Source of the DNA: Nocardioides caldifontis
GTDB taxonomy: Bacteria > Actinomycetota > Actinomycetes > Propionibacteriales > Nocardioidaceae
Length of the DNA stretch: 56,367 nucleotides
Reading direction: 5' to 3'
Assembly: GCF_008087345.1 (NCBI RefSeq)
Contig: NZ_VHIB01000019.1
Coordinates: 1-56,367, forward strand
In this document: in pieces, positions 43,776 to 51,939 of the stretch
How the letters are laid out: each line of letters starts with the position of its first letter
Numbering within the stretch: the stretch's first letter is position 1
Notes under the pieces: generated by a model
The model's input: the letters and a program-made list of their open reading frames with translations, nothing else
Told to the model about the DNA's origin: nothing
The model's database searches: none
Translations under genes and position numbers: made by a program

Positions 43776-44086
43776 AGATCGAGAACACCTACGACGAGGT
43801 GCTGTTCGCTGCGGTGCAGGCGGGGTTGGAGCCCGACGACTCCGACGTCGCTCAGGTTCGGGTTCCAGCGGGAGAGGATCCGCAGCAGTTCGCGGCATCG
43901 ATCCGCTCGACTGCCAGCCGCATCGCCGCGTTCCGCAAGCAGGGCAATAACGGTGCTGCGCGGAAGCTGGCCGATGAAGCCCAGGCCGCCTACCTGGCGA
44001 AGTTCGAGCAGTTGATGCCGATCCCAGCCGGCCGTAACGACGACACCTCCCTCGCCGAGATCGGCGCGCGGATGTTCGGAAGGTGA
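43772..44086 (+). CDS. Hypothetical protein
   Basis: A 104-aa protein, GTG start overlapping the HTH stop by 4 bp. Segments VLFAAVQAGLEPDDSDVAQV and STASRIAAFRKQGNNGAARK suggest a mostly helical protein. No family is recognised. Position between an HTH protein and a coiled-coil protein in one operon is its only clue. Confidence 0.55.
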   Translation: MKIENTYDEVLFAAVQAGLEPDDSDVAQVRVPAGEDPQQFAASIRSTASRIAAFRKQGNNGAARKLADEAQAAYLAKFEQLMPIPAGRNDDTSLAEIGARMFGR

Positions 44087-44088
44087 CC

Positions 44089-44706
44089 ATGACGACGACT
44101 TACGAGGATCTCCGTCAGCGGATGCTGGACGGTGACGACACCATCACCGCCGCGCAGCTCGACAAGGCGCGACGTGATGCGGAGTTCGAGGAGCTGCAGC
44201 GCCAGGCTGCTGAGGCAGCCACGGAGCGCACCGCCGAGCAGCAGCGACAGGCGGCGATCGAGGTGCTGCGCGGCAGGGCCGAGGTTGCGCAGACCAGCGG
44301 TTTGAGCGAGATGCAGGCCGCGTACCGCAAGGCGCTCGAGGCGCTGCGTGCGCTCCGGGCGGGCATGGAGACGTACAACGCTGAGGCCGGTGCCATCGCC
44401 GGCATAGCCAAGAAGCTAGGGGCCTCGGACGTGGACACCCCGCGAGCCTTCGACGTCGCTCACGAGATGAGCCGTCTAGCCGAGCAGGCGAAGACCGACC
44501 GGCCGCACCGCGTCGGGCTGTTCACGCTGTCTCGCCTGGTCGATGCGGACTATCGGGCCGAAGCCGAGGAGGATGACGCACGACGCCGCGCGGTGGCGAA
44601 GGAGAACGAGCGTCAACGTCTTGCCGACCTTGAGCGACAGAGGGCCGAGCGTGAGGCGGAGCAGCAGCGCCTCGATCGGCTCCGTTACGCGAACGGCTTG
44701 CAGTGA
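44089..44706 (+). CDS. Coiled-coil protein
   Basis: A 205-aa protein rich in Glu, Gln, Arg and Ala. Two long coiled coils are evident: about 25-75 (KARRDAEFEELQRQAAEAAT) and about 155-200 (DDARRRAVAKENERQRLADL). It resembles scaffold- or adaptor-like proteins of phages in character, but no family match is claimed. ATG 44089 is preferred over GTG 44083 because GGAAGG ends about 7 nt before it. Confidence 0.6.
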   Translation: MTTTYEDLRQRMLDGDDTITAAQLDKARRDAEFEELQRQAAEAATERTAEQQRQAAIEVLRGRAEVAQTSGLSEMQAAYRKALEALRALRAGMETYNAEAGAIAGIAKKLGASDVDTPRAFDVAHEMSRLAEQAKTDRPHRVGLFTLSRLVDADYRAEAEEDDARRRAVAKENERQRLADLERQRAEREAEQQRLDRLRYANGLQ

Positions 44707-44919
44707 TGGTCACTCGGGCGTCAACGTCTCCGGCTGCAGTGCCGGATCGAAGCCGCCGAGGCACGCGACCTCCAGCCCTAGACCCGGCTGCGTCCGATGA
44801 CTGTCGCGAGGGGTGGGGAGTGCCCCCTATGTCCGTTTCCAAAGGGACCGGGGCGATTAGCAATCGCCACTGAGGCAGGTTCCGAGCGCCGTTTTCGACG
44901 CCCCAAGGAGGCGCCCACC
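44707..44919. other. Intergenic region before the small terminase (candidate packaging site)
   Basis: This 213-bp gap interrupts an otherwise packed operon. It has a perfect inverted repeat, GGCGATT-AGC-AATCGCC (44852-44868), and next to it GTCCGTTTCCAAAGGGAC (44831-44848), which is partly symmetric. Terminase-recognition (cos or pac) sites often lie at this place, but no experimental or motif evidence fixes it. Confidence 0.35.
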
Positions 44920-45279
44920 ATGACCGATTCACGCGCGAAGCAGCCTCCGCCGGGGCTCAAGAAGCGCGGTCGGAGGCTCTGGAAACAGGTCCTTTCGACC
45001 TACGAACTGCGGCTCGACGAGTTGATTCTGCTCGAAACCGCATGCAAGACCGTTGACCTTCTCGACGACCTCGAGGCGGCGATGGACGGTCAGCCGCTCA
45101 TCACTAAGGGCTCGATGGGGCAGGAGCGGGAGAACCCGCTGTTGTCCGAGGCTCGCCAGCAGCGCGCACACCTCAACCGCACGTTGGCGCAGCTCAAGCT
45201 TCCCGACGAGAGCACCGGCGCCCAGATCAACCACCAGCGCGCAGGCGGCCACGCACGATGGGCGCGGGCGCATGGCTGA
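44920..45279 (+). CDS. Phage small terminase (P27-like)
   Basis: A 119-aa protein: GLKKRGRRLWKQVLSTYELR, then DELILLETACKTVDLLDDLE, a short beta turn (PLITKGSMGQERENPLL) and HLNRTLAQLKLPDE. This is the layout of P27-family small terminases, which recognise packaging DNA and recruit the large terminase. AAGGAG precedes ATG 44920. No large terminase follows, so it would have to redirect a helper's motor, as the small terminases of known satellites do. Confidence 0.82.
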   Translation: MTDSRAKQPPPGLKKRGRRLWKQVLSTYELRLDELILLETACKTVDLLDDLEAAMDGQPLITKGSMGQERENPLLSEARQQRAHLNRTLAQLKLPDESTGAQINHQRAGGHARWARAHG

Positions 45280-45523
45280 CCCGCTCGAGGCGCTCAGCGC
45301 CTACCCCGAACCCATCCTCGACCAACTCCACCGGATCGCCCGACTCGCCGCCGGCATGAGCGCTACCGAGAAGTCCGAGGCGCGCCGGTTCTTCGCCGCG
45401 CTCGTCCTCGAGTGGGCCGTCGCAGGACCAGATGACCAGATCCCGGCGGCCGAGATGGTCGGCGCGCTGGGTCAGATCGTGACCACGGCCGACGCGTTGG
45501 CCGCAACAAGGCAGGTGGCCTGA
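45272..45523 (+). CDS. Small hypothetical protein after the terminase
   Basis: An 83-aa helical acidic protein (LEALSAYPEPILDQLHRIAR, AEMVGALGQIVTTADALA). It overlaps the small-terminase stop by 8 bp and ends 1 bp before the tape-measure start, so the three genes are one translational unit. In phages, small proteins right before the tape measure are tail assembly chaperones; size and place fit that idea, but the usual slippery frameshift site is not seen. Confidence 0.5.
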   Translation: MADPLEALSAYPEPILDQLHRIARLAAGMSATEKSEARRFFAALVLEWAVAGPDDQIPAAEMVGALGQIVTTADALAATRQVA

Positions 45524-45524
45524 C

Positions 45525-48272
45525 ATGGGCGTTCGCAACGAGGCGGTGCGGCTCAGCCTCATCGACGACTTCAGTAGCGGCATGGCGAAGGCTGTCGCTC
45601 AGACGGCGCTCCTCAACCGCGAGCTGAACAGCCTTTCGGGCCAGTCGGTCGTCACGGCGCGAGTGTCCAAGAACTTCGCTCGGGACACCGACAGCATCGC
45701 GCGCTCAGCCAACAAGGCCGACACGAGCATCAACCAGCTCACGGGCCGGCTCCGCTTCATGGCGCAGGCCGCGGCCGCGCTCGGCCCCGGCCTCCTCCCG
45801 ATCGGCGCCGTCGGGATCCCGGCCGTAACCGGGCTCGCCAACCAGCTCGGTGTCGCCGCGCTGGCGGGCGGTTCCCTCGTCCTGGCCTTCCAGGGCGTCG
45901 GAGACGCGCTCGAGGCGGTCAACGAGGCGTCCATCAACCCGACGGCCGAGAACCTCGAGAAGGCGCGCGAGGCCATGCAGCAGCTCTCCCCGGCCACGCA
46001 GGATCTCGTGACGCGCCTGCAGGAGCTCCGCCCCGCGATGCAGGCGCTCAGGGACGCCTCGGCAGAGGGCGCGTTCCCCGGGATCATCGCGATGTTCGAC
46101 TCCCTCGAGACACGCGGCGACGAGGTCACGGCGATCTTCCACAACATCGCCTCCGCGGCCGGCGAGCTCGCAGCCGACGCGGGCGCCGACCTCGCCTCCG
46201 AGCGCTGGACGGCGTTCTTCGAGTTCCTGGCGACCGAGGCTCCCCGCACGCTCACCACGCTCGGTCAGACGATCGGCAACCTGACGCACGGGCTCGCCGA
46301 ACTGTGGATGGCCTTCACGCCGCTCAACAACGACTTCTCCAACTGGATGCTCGACGCCTCTCGCAGCTTCGACGAGTGGGCCGCTGGTCTCTCGCAGACT
46401 GAGGGCTTCCAGGAGTTCGTCGCCTACGTCCGCGAGACCGGTCCGCAGGTGGCCGAGACGTTCGGCGCGATGGCCGAGGCCGTCATCCAGATCGCCCAGG
46501 CCGCCGCCCCTCTCGGCGGACCTGTTCTCGCTGGGCTCGAGGCGGTCGCCAACGTCGTCGCCACGATCGCCGACTCCGACCTCGGCGGCCCGATCATGGC
46601 CGGTGTCCTGGCGTGGGGCGTGTTGACCCGGGCGGTCGAGTCCTACAAGGCGGTCGCGGCATCTGCCTTCGGTCAGAAGTTCGGCAGAGTCGTCGGGTCG
46701 CTCACCGAGGTCACGACTGCCCAGGACCGGGCGCGCCAGTCCGCGGCTTCCCTGGCGACCCAGGCGGACCGAACGAGCCGGTCCCTGTCGCTGATCGGCA
46801 AGGGGCTGATGGCCGGCGGTGTCCTGGCGGCGCTGGGGCTCCTCGACGACGCCTTCGACGACCTGTTCAACCGTGACCTCGACACCTCGACCCTGAGCCG
46901 CAGCCTCGAGGCGTTCGCGGCCCGCGGCCAAGTGCTCGGCACGATCCGAGACGTCTGGGGCGCGGATCTCGCCGGGCTCAACAACGACCTCGACACCCTC
47001 GACAACAACTACGTCCGGTTCTTCGACACCCTCGCCCGTCCGCTGCCCGGCGACGGCACCGCCACCGAGCAGGCCGAGAGCAACTTCCGCAAGCTCGACG
47101 AGGCACTCGCCAGCCTCGTCGAGGGCGGCAACGCCGACCAGGCCGCCGCGATCTTCGACCAGCTCGCTTCCAAGGCGGCCGAGGGCGGCAACAGCGCGAC
47201 GCAGCTCATGGGCCAGCTCGAGCAGTACGGCATCGCGCTCGAGAACGCCGGGGACTCCGCGAGCAACGTCAACGTCTCCTCGGCCAACGCCGTCGAGGGG
47301 ATGATGGAGGTCAGTTCGGCCGCCCAGCGGGCCAGGGATCGTGTCGCCGCGCTGAACGCAGCGATGGAGGCCCTGAGCGGCTTCTTCGACAAGCGCGCTG
47401 CGATCCGCAACTACGAGGCCGCCCTCGACGACTTCCGCAAGGGGCTGCGCGAGACTGGCCGGTCGTTCGACGTCACCACCGCGAAGGGCCGCGAGAATCA
47501 AGCGCGTCTCGACGCCATCGGGCAGTCAGCGCTCCAGGTTGCTCAGAACCTGACCGGCATCCGCCGCGCTCGGTTCGTCGACAATGTCGTCGGCCAGTTG
47601 CAGCAGATGGCGAGCCAACTAAACGGGCCGGCCAAGCAGGCGGTTCTCGATGTCATCCGTGAGCTCAAGAACCTCGGCAACCAGAAGCCGAAGCCCAAGG
47701 TGAAGGTCGAGGGCGTCCCGGAGGCAATCTCCAGCGTCAACGCGGTCGAGAACGCGCTGGACCGTGTCGACGGCGACGTCGCCACGGCGCGCATCGTGAC
47801 GATCCGCGAGACGCGCTTCACGACGAGCGGTTCGCCTAACGCTGCCCCCATCGGAGGGCCGGTCGTGGGTGAGAACGCGAATGGCGGCATCTACAAGGAC
47901 GGCCTCCGCACGTTCGCTGATGGCGGCTGGGGGTCCGATGGCCGCTACTACGACCGCGTACCCCAGATCGTCAGGGGCGGCGCGAACATCCTCTGGGCCG
48001 AGCAGGAGACAGGCAAGGAGGCGTACATCAGCGCGAAGCGCGGGATGGAGGAGCGCAACATCGCCATCCTGAACGAGGCGGCGTCGTGGTTCGGCCTGGG
48101 GCTTCGTCGGTACGCGAACGGCGGGATCTCGGGCGGCTCGACGTCGACCATCGACAACTCGCGCCCCGTGTCGGTGGTCAACAACTTCAACGGGCCGACC
48201 TACGACCCCTTCGCCGTTGCTCGCGCGGTCGAGGAGAGGCAGCGTGACGCGGTCGCGCTGATGAGCGTCTGA
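45525..48272 (+). CDS. Phage tail tape-measure protein
   Basis: A 915-aa tape-measure protein of siphophage type. The N-terminus is RLSLIDDFSSGMAKAVAQTA, followed by coiled-coil (to about 75), hydrophobic segments GPGLLPIGAVGIPAVTGLAN and QLGVAALAGGSLVLAF (about 85-125), long helical stretches, more hydrophobic helices around 330-380 and 425-445, and a Gly/Asn-rich C-terminus (ENANGGIYKDGLRTFADGGW, RYANGGISGGST). Tape measures set tail length and enter the cell with DNA. At the usual about 0.15 nm per residue, a tail near 130-140 nm is predicted. No tail-tube, chaperone or tip genes accompany it. Confidence 0.88.
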   Translation: MGVRNEAVRLSLIDDFSSGMAKAVAQTALLNRELNSLSGQSVVTARVSKNFARDTDSIARSANKADTSINQLTGRLRFMAQAAAALGPGLLPIGAVGIPAVTGLANQLGVAALAGGSLVLAFQGVGDALEAVNEASINPTAENLEKAREAMQQLSPATQDLVTRLQELRPAMQALRDASAEGAFPGIIAMFDSLETRGDEVTAIFHNIASAAGELAADAGADLASERWTAFFEFLATEAPRTLTTLGQTIGNLTHGLAELWMAFTPLNNDFSNWMLDASRSFDEWAAGLSQTEGFQEFVAYVRETGPQVAETFGAMAEAVIQIAQAAAPLGGPVLAGLEAVANVVATIADSDLGGPIMAGVLAWGVLTRAVESYKAVAASAFGQKFGRVVGSLTEVTTAQDRARQSAASLATQADRTSRSLSLIGKGLMAGGVLAALGLLDDAFDDLFNRDLDTSTLSRSLEAFAARGQVLGTIRDVWGADLAGLNNDLDTLDNNYVRFFDTLARPLPGDGTATEQAESNFRKLDEALASLVEGGNADQAAAIFDQLASKAAEGGNSATQLMGQLEQYGIALENAGDSASNVNVSSANAVEGMMEVSSAAQRARDRVAALNAAMEALSGFFDKRAAIRNYEAALDDFRKGLRETGRSFDVTTAKGRENQARLDAIGQSALQVAQNLTGIRRARFVDNVVGQLQQMASQLNGPAKQAVLDVIRELKNLGNQKPKPKVKVEGVPEAISSVNAVENALDRVDGDVATARIVTIRETRFTTSGSPNAAPIGGPVVGENANGGIYKDGLRTFADGGWGSDGRYYDRVPQIVRGGANILWAEQETGKEAYISAKRGMEERNIAILNEAASWFGLGLRRYANGGISGGSTSTIDNSRPVSVVNNFNGPTYDPFAVARAVEERQRDAVALMSV

Positions 48273-48353
48273 CCGGGGCCCCGGCAGCGCAGCGGACAGA
48301 GCCGGGCGGATGCGGCGAACGGCTGCCTTGACACGCCTGGCAGCCTGCAGTTC

Positions 48354-49541
48354 GTGACTCGACTGCCAATCTTCGATGCCAAGGAACGCACCAGCACTGA
48401 GGCGGGACGTCATAGCGAGTCGACGTATGCGTTCCTCGACCGAATCGCTGGACAGCACTGGGCAGCCGCACGCGAGCTCATGCAGGCTTGGGCCGACCGC
48501 GTAGTTACCGATGAGGACTATCACGACTTGCGGGCCCGGCTCCGCTCGAAGGACGACTACCAGTTCCGCAGCGCGTTCCTTGAGCTCTATGTGCATGAGT
48601 GCCTGCTCGAAGCCGGATACGACGTAACGGTCCATCCCCAGCTTGAGGGCACAAGCCGACGCCCTGACTTCCTCGCCGTTCGCGGCGATGAGCGGATCTA
48701 CTTCGAGGCCATAGCGCCAGGCGTGGCGCCGGCAGACCAAGCTGCCGCGTCTCGGCGAGGTGTCTTGTTCGACACCGTCAACCGGCTCGCCGACCCGAAC
48801 TTCAATCTGTGGCTCGATGACCTCGTGGAAGGCGCCAGCCCACCCTCGGCAGCGAAGCTCCGCCAGGAACTCGGCAAGTGGTTGAGTCAACTCAACCCGG
48901 ACGACTACCCGCGCTTGGAGGAAGCGCCGGAGTATCGCTGGCAGCGGGACGACTGGGCTGCAACCTTCAAGGCGATGCCGAAGGCGAAGCATGCAAGGGG
49001 CCCTGTTGAGCCGGGTGACCGAGCCATCGGTGTCTACGCGCACGAACCCGTGCGGATGATCAACGACGCGCCAGCGATCCGCGACGCGCTGGCAACGAAG
49101 CAGAGCGCCTATGGAGACGTCGGAGCGCCCTTCTGCATCGTCGTGGGCATGTACATCTGGGACACGGACCACCACCACTCGACCAATGCGTTGTACGGCC
49201 ACGAAGGCGTGCAGTTCGGGGAAACGCTGGAGGGTGCCCGTATTAGTCGCTTGGTGAGGGAGCCAAACGGCTTCTTCGGGGCTCCTCCGATGTGGGCGCA
49301 CCGGAACGTCTCGGGGGTTCTGCTGGTGAACCAGCTGCAGCCGTACTCAGTGCCCCGTGCGGATGTGACCTTCTGGCGGCATCCCGACCCGCACCATGAC
49401 CTGCCTGCAGACTTCAGCCCGCCGGGAGTGACGGTCGAGCTCGTTGACGGAGTGATCACCGAGACTGAGCCCCGAAGCGGCTATGACTTCTTCCGGCTCC
49501 CTGAACCGTGGCCGCCGGGTGAGGCTTGGCCGGACGACTAG
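48354..49541 (+). CDS. PD-(D/E)XK-nuclease-like protein, possible defence cargo
   Basis: A 395-aa protein. Residues about 70-125 have the layout of a restriction-endonuclease-like core: FRSAFLELYVHECLLEAGYD (helix with Glu), then RRPDFLAVRGDERIYFEAIA, giving Asp and Glu of the motif with Ala where Lys is usual. The rest (LVREPNGFFGAPPMWAHRNV, SGVLLVNQLQPYSVPR) has no recognised family. Proteins of this kind are often found as single-gene antiphage cargo in mobile elements. GTG start, 81 bp after the tape-measure gene, with no overlap, so it is likely an independent cassette. Confidence 0.6.
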   Translation: MTRLPIFDAKERTSTEAGRHSESTYAFLDRIAGQHWAAARELMQAWADRVVTDEDYHDLRARLRSKDDYQFRSAFLELYVHECLLEAGYDVTVHPQLEGTSRRPDFLAVRGDERIYFEAIAPGVAPADQAAASRRGVLFDTVNRLADPNFNLWLDDLVEGASPPSAAKLRQELGKWLSQLNPDDYPRLEEAPEYRWQRDDWAATFKAMPKAKHARGPVEPGDRAIGVYAHEPVRMINDAPAIRDALATKQSAYGDVGAPFCIVVGMYIWDTDHHHSTNALYGHEGVQFGETLEGARISRLVREPNGFFGAPPMWAHRNVSGVLLVNQLQPYSVPRADVTFWRHPDPHHDLPADFSPPGVTVELVDGVITETEPRSGYDFFRLPEPWPPGEAWPDD

Positions 49542-49735
49542 GCGCCCGACCGAATCCTCGGCTCCTCGAACCACCCAACATAGGTCTCCGAGACGGCGAC
49601 TGTGTATCGCACCCAGCCCTGCCAGACGCCCTCGACCTTCCGCTCCACCTCGAGCGTGCCCTCGACCCAGAGGCCGTCGTCGAGCTGCACCTGGACGGGG
49701 CGGACGTTGTCGGGGCGGAGGTCGACGTAGGTCAT
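49538..49735 (-). CDS. Small hypothetical protein
   Basis: A 65-aa beta-rich protein (LRPDNVRPVQVQLDDGLWVE, then GVWQGWVRYTVAVSETYVGW) from ATG 49735. Its 3' end overlaps the convergent nuclease-like gene by 4 bp. The strand pattern suggests a small barrel. Function unknown; short proteins like this are common in actinobacterial mobile elements. Confidence 0.55.
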   Translation of the reverse strand: MTYVDLRPDNVRPVQVQLDDGLWVEGTLEVERKVEGVWQGWVRYTVAVSETYVGWFEEPRIRSGA

Positions 49736-49764
49736 AGCGGGAGCGTAGGGCCCAGCTTCGACGG

Positions 49765-50130
49765 TCAGAGGTGCTTGGGAGCGGATGGGTAGCGAGCGCG
49801 GAAATCTGCGTCAGACAACTGTTCGAACGGTTGGCCGCCGAACCACTGTGAGCCGTGCGCGTCCCACAGCCAGTCCCCCCCGTCTGGCGCCTCCCAAGGG
49901 GTCCACGTTCCGTCGCCCTTCGGGGGCTTCGGCGAGTATCGCCCGGCGATCATTCGGGCCAGCGGAGGCACAACGATTGGCAGATAGGCATCGGCGCGAG
50001 CCCGGAAGTGCCTGCGGTTCTGCCCTGTGAGAGATGTTCGACTCGTCCTCGCTAGGACTTCGGCAAGCGCGTCGCGAACCACTGCCAGGTCTTCAGCGGG
50101 CAGCCACATGGGCGGGGGTTTCCTCGTCAT
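49765..50130 (-). CDS. Hypothetical protein
   Basis: A 121-aa protein (MTRKPPPMWLPAEDLAVVRD). The first half is helical and basic (GQNRRHFRARADAYLPIVVP); the second half is Trp-, Pro- and Gly-rich (GTWTPWEAPDGGDWLWDAHG). No family recognised. It lies 29 bp before the gene at 49538 on the same strand, so the two probably form an operon. Confidence 0.55.
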   Translation of the reverse strand: MTRKPPPMWLPAEDLAVVRDALAEVLARTSRTSLTGQNRRHFRARADAYLPIVVPPLARMIAGRYSPKPPKGDGTWTPWEAPDGGDWLWDAHGSQWFGGQPFEQLSDADFRARYPSAPKHL

Positions 50131-50252
50131 GTCAACAACCCTTCATGGGCGGATCACCGCTCGCAACCCGCCCGAGCACGGGGTAATGACGGCGCATTAG
50201 TGCACTGGTGGCACCAGCGGCGACGTGCAAAAGGGCGCGTCTAGACAGGCAT

Positions 50253-50404
50253 GAGCGAGCCCCACGCCGACGGGGGAGACGACGCGGGGCTCACAGTCCA
50301 GTGTCGGATGCCGCGCAATGGGACTTGAAGCTCGCCAGAGCCTCGGCGTTCGCTGCTTGAGTCGCAGAGGATGGCGACCGGACGTCACCGCCGCGGGCGT
50401 CCGG
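50253..50404. repeat. 150-bp repeat, copy B
   Basis: It matches copy A (34821-34973) across most of its length. The terminator-like stem is GAGCCCCACG/CGCGGGGCTC (50257-50266, 50283-50292) with one mismatch. Finding the same module in both tRNA-integrated elements suggests common ancestry or exchange between them. Confidence 0.7.
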
Positions 50405-50908
50405 CTTCGAGGCGGGTCTCCCCTTCGATCCCTGGGTCGGCGGACGCCTCGGCGCTCTCGGGTGCGCCGAAGCGTCCGCCCCCGTGAGAACAGCGCCGTG
50501 GGGGGTCGGGCGCCGCTTCCGACCTCGAAGGTAAAGGACCGGCTTGCAGGCTTCTAGGAGCCGATAGTCCTGAACTGAGTACGCCTGATGTCCGTCAACG
50601 GAACTTTGTTGCATACCCCCACCAATTTCGGTACACATGACGGCAGCGCCCCAAGAGGGCGATGTGGTGAGTCTCGGCGGGTGCAGCCACCGGGGGGATG
50701 GCGCATCTGCGTCTCCCAGCGGGATGAGCCGCCATGGATTCCCGCACCGGTCCCCGTGTGCGGGAATCCATCGGGCGTGATCCGCCCAATAGCCCCCTGG
50801 CCTTACCGACGGGTAGCCGCAAACATCAGTCACACGCGCCACAGGCGGCTTCGGTCTGCTCGATTCAACTGGGCATGGGAGGACCAGGAACGCCATGAGC
50901 TGGTGCGC

Positions 50909-50954
50909 GACGACCCCTGCCTGCCACCCCACTCACCCCCAGGCAGGGGTCGTC
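50909..50954. other. 15-bp perfect inverted repeat with 16-nt loop
   Basis: GACGACCCCTGCCTG (50909-50923) pairs perfectly with CAGGCAGGGGTCGTC (50940-50954). The loop is C- and A-rich. There is no T run, so it may be a structured RNA, a processing site or a recombination site rather than a simple terminator. Confidence 0.6.
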
Positions 50955-51207
50955 CTCAACACCGCTGAGATTGCGTCCGTGCACGCTGACGGCGTAAGGG
51001 AGCGAAGTCCCGAACATCCGGGACCTGCCCGGGGCAGTCGACCGGGTGGGTGGGGTGGGGTAGGGGTGTCCCGGAGCGGCCAGCCCAAACCGCTTCCGCC
51101 GGACCTCGCGCATCGGCGCTCACTCTGCAACGATGCACTCGTGAGGTTCCGAGCGCTCCCACCCCGCCCCCCGTGGCGGGTGTGGTCACGGACGGAGAGC
51201 GCCTTCG

Positions 51208-51369
51208 ATGGCTCACTCACCTCACCGGCAGCGCAAGGGCTGCCAGCTCTGTAAGCCCCACAAGAACCGCCGCAACGGCCGCGCAGCCCGCGAACCCTGG
51301 ACGGTCCTTCGCAAGGTCGGGAAGAAGCGCCGTCTCCGGCGTGGTGACCTCGGCGACTTCGCCGACTGA
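51208..51369 (+). CDS. Small basic Cys-containing protein
   Basis: A 53-aa protein beginning MAHSPHRQRKGCQLCKPHK and ending RLRRGDLGDFAD. CxxC plus nearby His and a net positive charge suggest a nucleic-acid-binding zinc knuckle. Similar short proteins (KGCxLCKPHK, then basic RKxGKxRRxRR) are familiar from actinobacterial genomes, without a known role. GGAGAG precedes the ATG. Confidence 0.6.
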   Translation: MAHSPHRQRKGCQLCKPHKNRRNGRAAREPWTVLRKVGKKRRLRRGDLGDFAD

Positions 51370-51414
51370 GCATACGGCGGGCGGACCACGGACGCCGGCG
51401 GCTACTCTCCATGC

Positions 51415-51738
51415 GTGGGGCACGAACTAGGTGGAGATCCCGCCGTCGAGCTGCTGGACGAGGTCGCCGACCTCGACGAGCTCGCTCAATCGACGCACCA
51501 AGGTCGGGACGCGCGCCACTTCCGGCGCATCATCGCCGCCCGCAAGTCGTGGGAGACTGCCGACGCGGAACTGAGGTCTGCGGTCATCGCTGCCCGCAAA
51601 GCCGGCGACTCGTGGCTCGTGATCGGGGCCGCGCTCGGGACCTCCGCGGAGGCCGCGCGCGAGCGGTTCGATGTCGAAGCAGTCAGTCCTCGGAGGTCAG
51701 TCGAGCGCTCTGAGGATCAGCGATCGGACCAGCGTTGA
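51415..51738 (+). CDS. Hypothetical protein, leaderless
   Basis: A 107-aa protein from GTG 51415, which lies 7 nt after TACTCT (51403-51408), a leaderless arrangement like that of the integrase. Segments ELLDEVADLDELAQSTHQGR and SWLVIGAALGTSAEAARERF suggest a helix-turn-helix-like end (IGAALGTSAEAARERF), as in small sigma-like or antitoxin proteins. Its 3' end overlaps the convergent RHH gene by 42 bp. Confidence 0.6.
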   Translation: MGHELGGDPAVELLDEVADLDELAQSTHQGRDARHFRRIIAARKSWETADAELRSAVIAARKAGDSWLVIGAALGTSAEAARERFDVEAVSPRRSVERSEDQRSDQR

Positions 51739-51939
51739 GGGAGGGAGGCCGGCGAGGTTGGCCGCTCCTCGCAGGCGACGCATCTCGTCGGCAGTAAGCC
51801 GCACGGGTAGCACGTCGGCGGCGTGCTGGTTCGGCTGCGACACCTCGGTGCGCTCGGTGATCGGCGCATCCTTGTTCAGCTCGGACGCCTCGCCCTCCTC
51901 AGCAAGCAGCTGGTCGACGTCGGGCTCACTGTTCCTCAT
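51697..51939 (-). CDS. Ribbon-helix-helix-like DNA-binding protein
   Basis: An 80-aa protein from ATG 51939. The C-terminal part VLPVRLTADEMRRLRGAANL and AGLPPSTLVRSLILRAL is a typical RHH (CopG/Arc) unit: one strand and two helices. The N-terminal half is acidic and disordered. It overlaps the stop of the upstream excisionase-like frame by 14 bp, so the two were or are coupled. It could be a repressor or the antitoxin half of a pair; no toxin is evident. Confidence 0.62.
   Translation of the reverse strand: MRNSEPDVDQLLAEEGEASELNKDAPITERTEVSQPNQHAADVLPVRLTADEMRRLRGAANLAGLPPSTLVRSLILRALD

Larger units (their letters stand above)
50131..51207. other. Long non-coding stretch with repeat copy B and hairpins
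   Basis: More than 1 kb with no convincing gene. It contains CTGGTG-G-CACCAG (50204-50216), repeat copy B (50253-50404) with a terminator, and a 15-bp perfect hairpin (50909-50954). A minus-strand frame (50291-50932) may include a real C-terminal stretch, DVRSPSSATQAANAEALASF, shared with copy A, but the rest looks like chance. Confidence 0.5.

Noticed and set aside
50291-50932. 213-codon minus-strand frame across repeat copy B
   Set aside because: Only the last about 35 codons have a match (copy A); the rest has no start signal or protein-like pattern and crosses DNA with hairpins. Kept as a repeat, not a gene.
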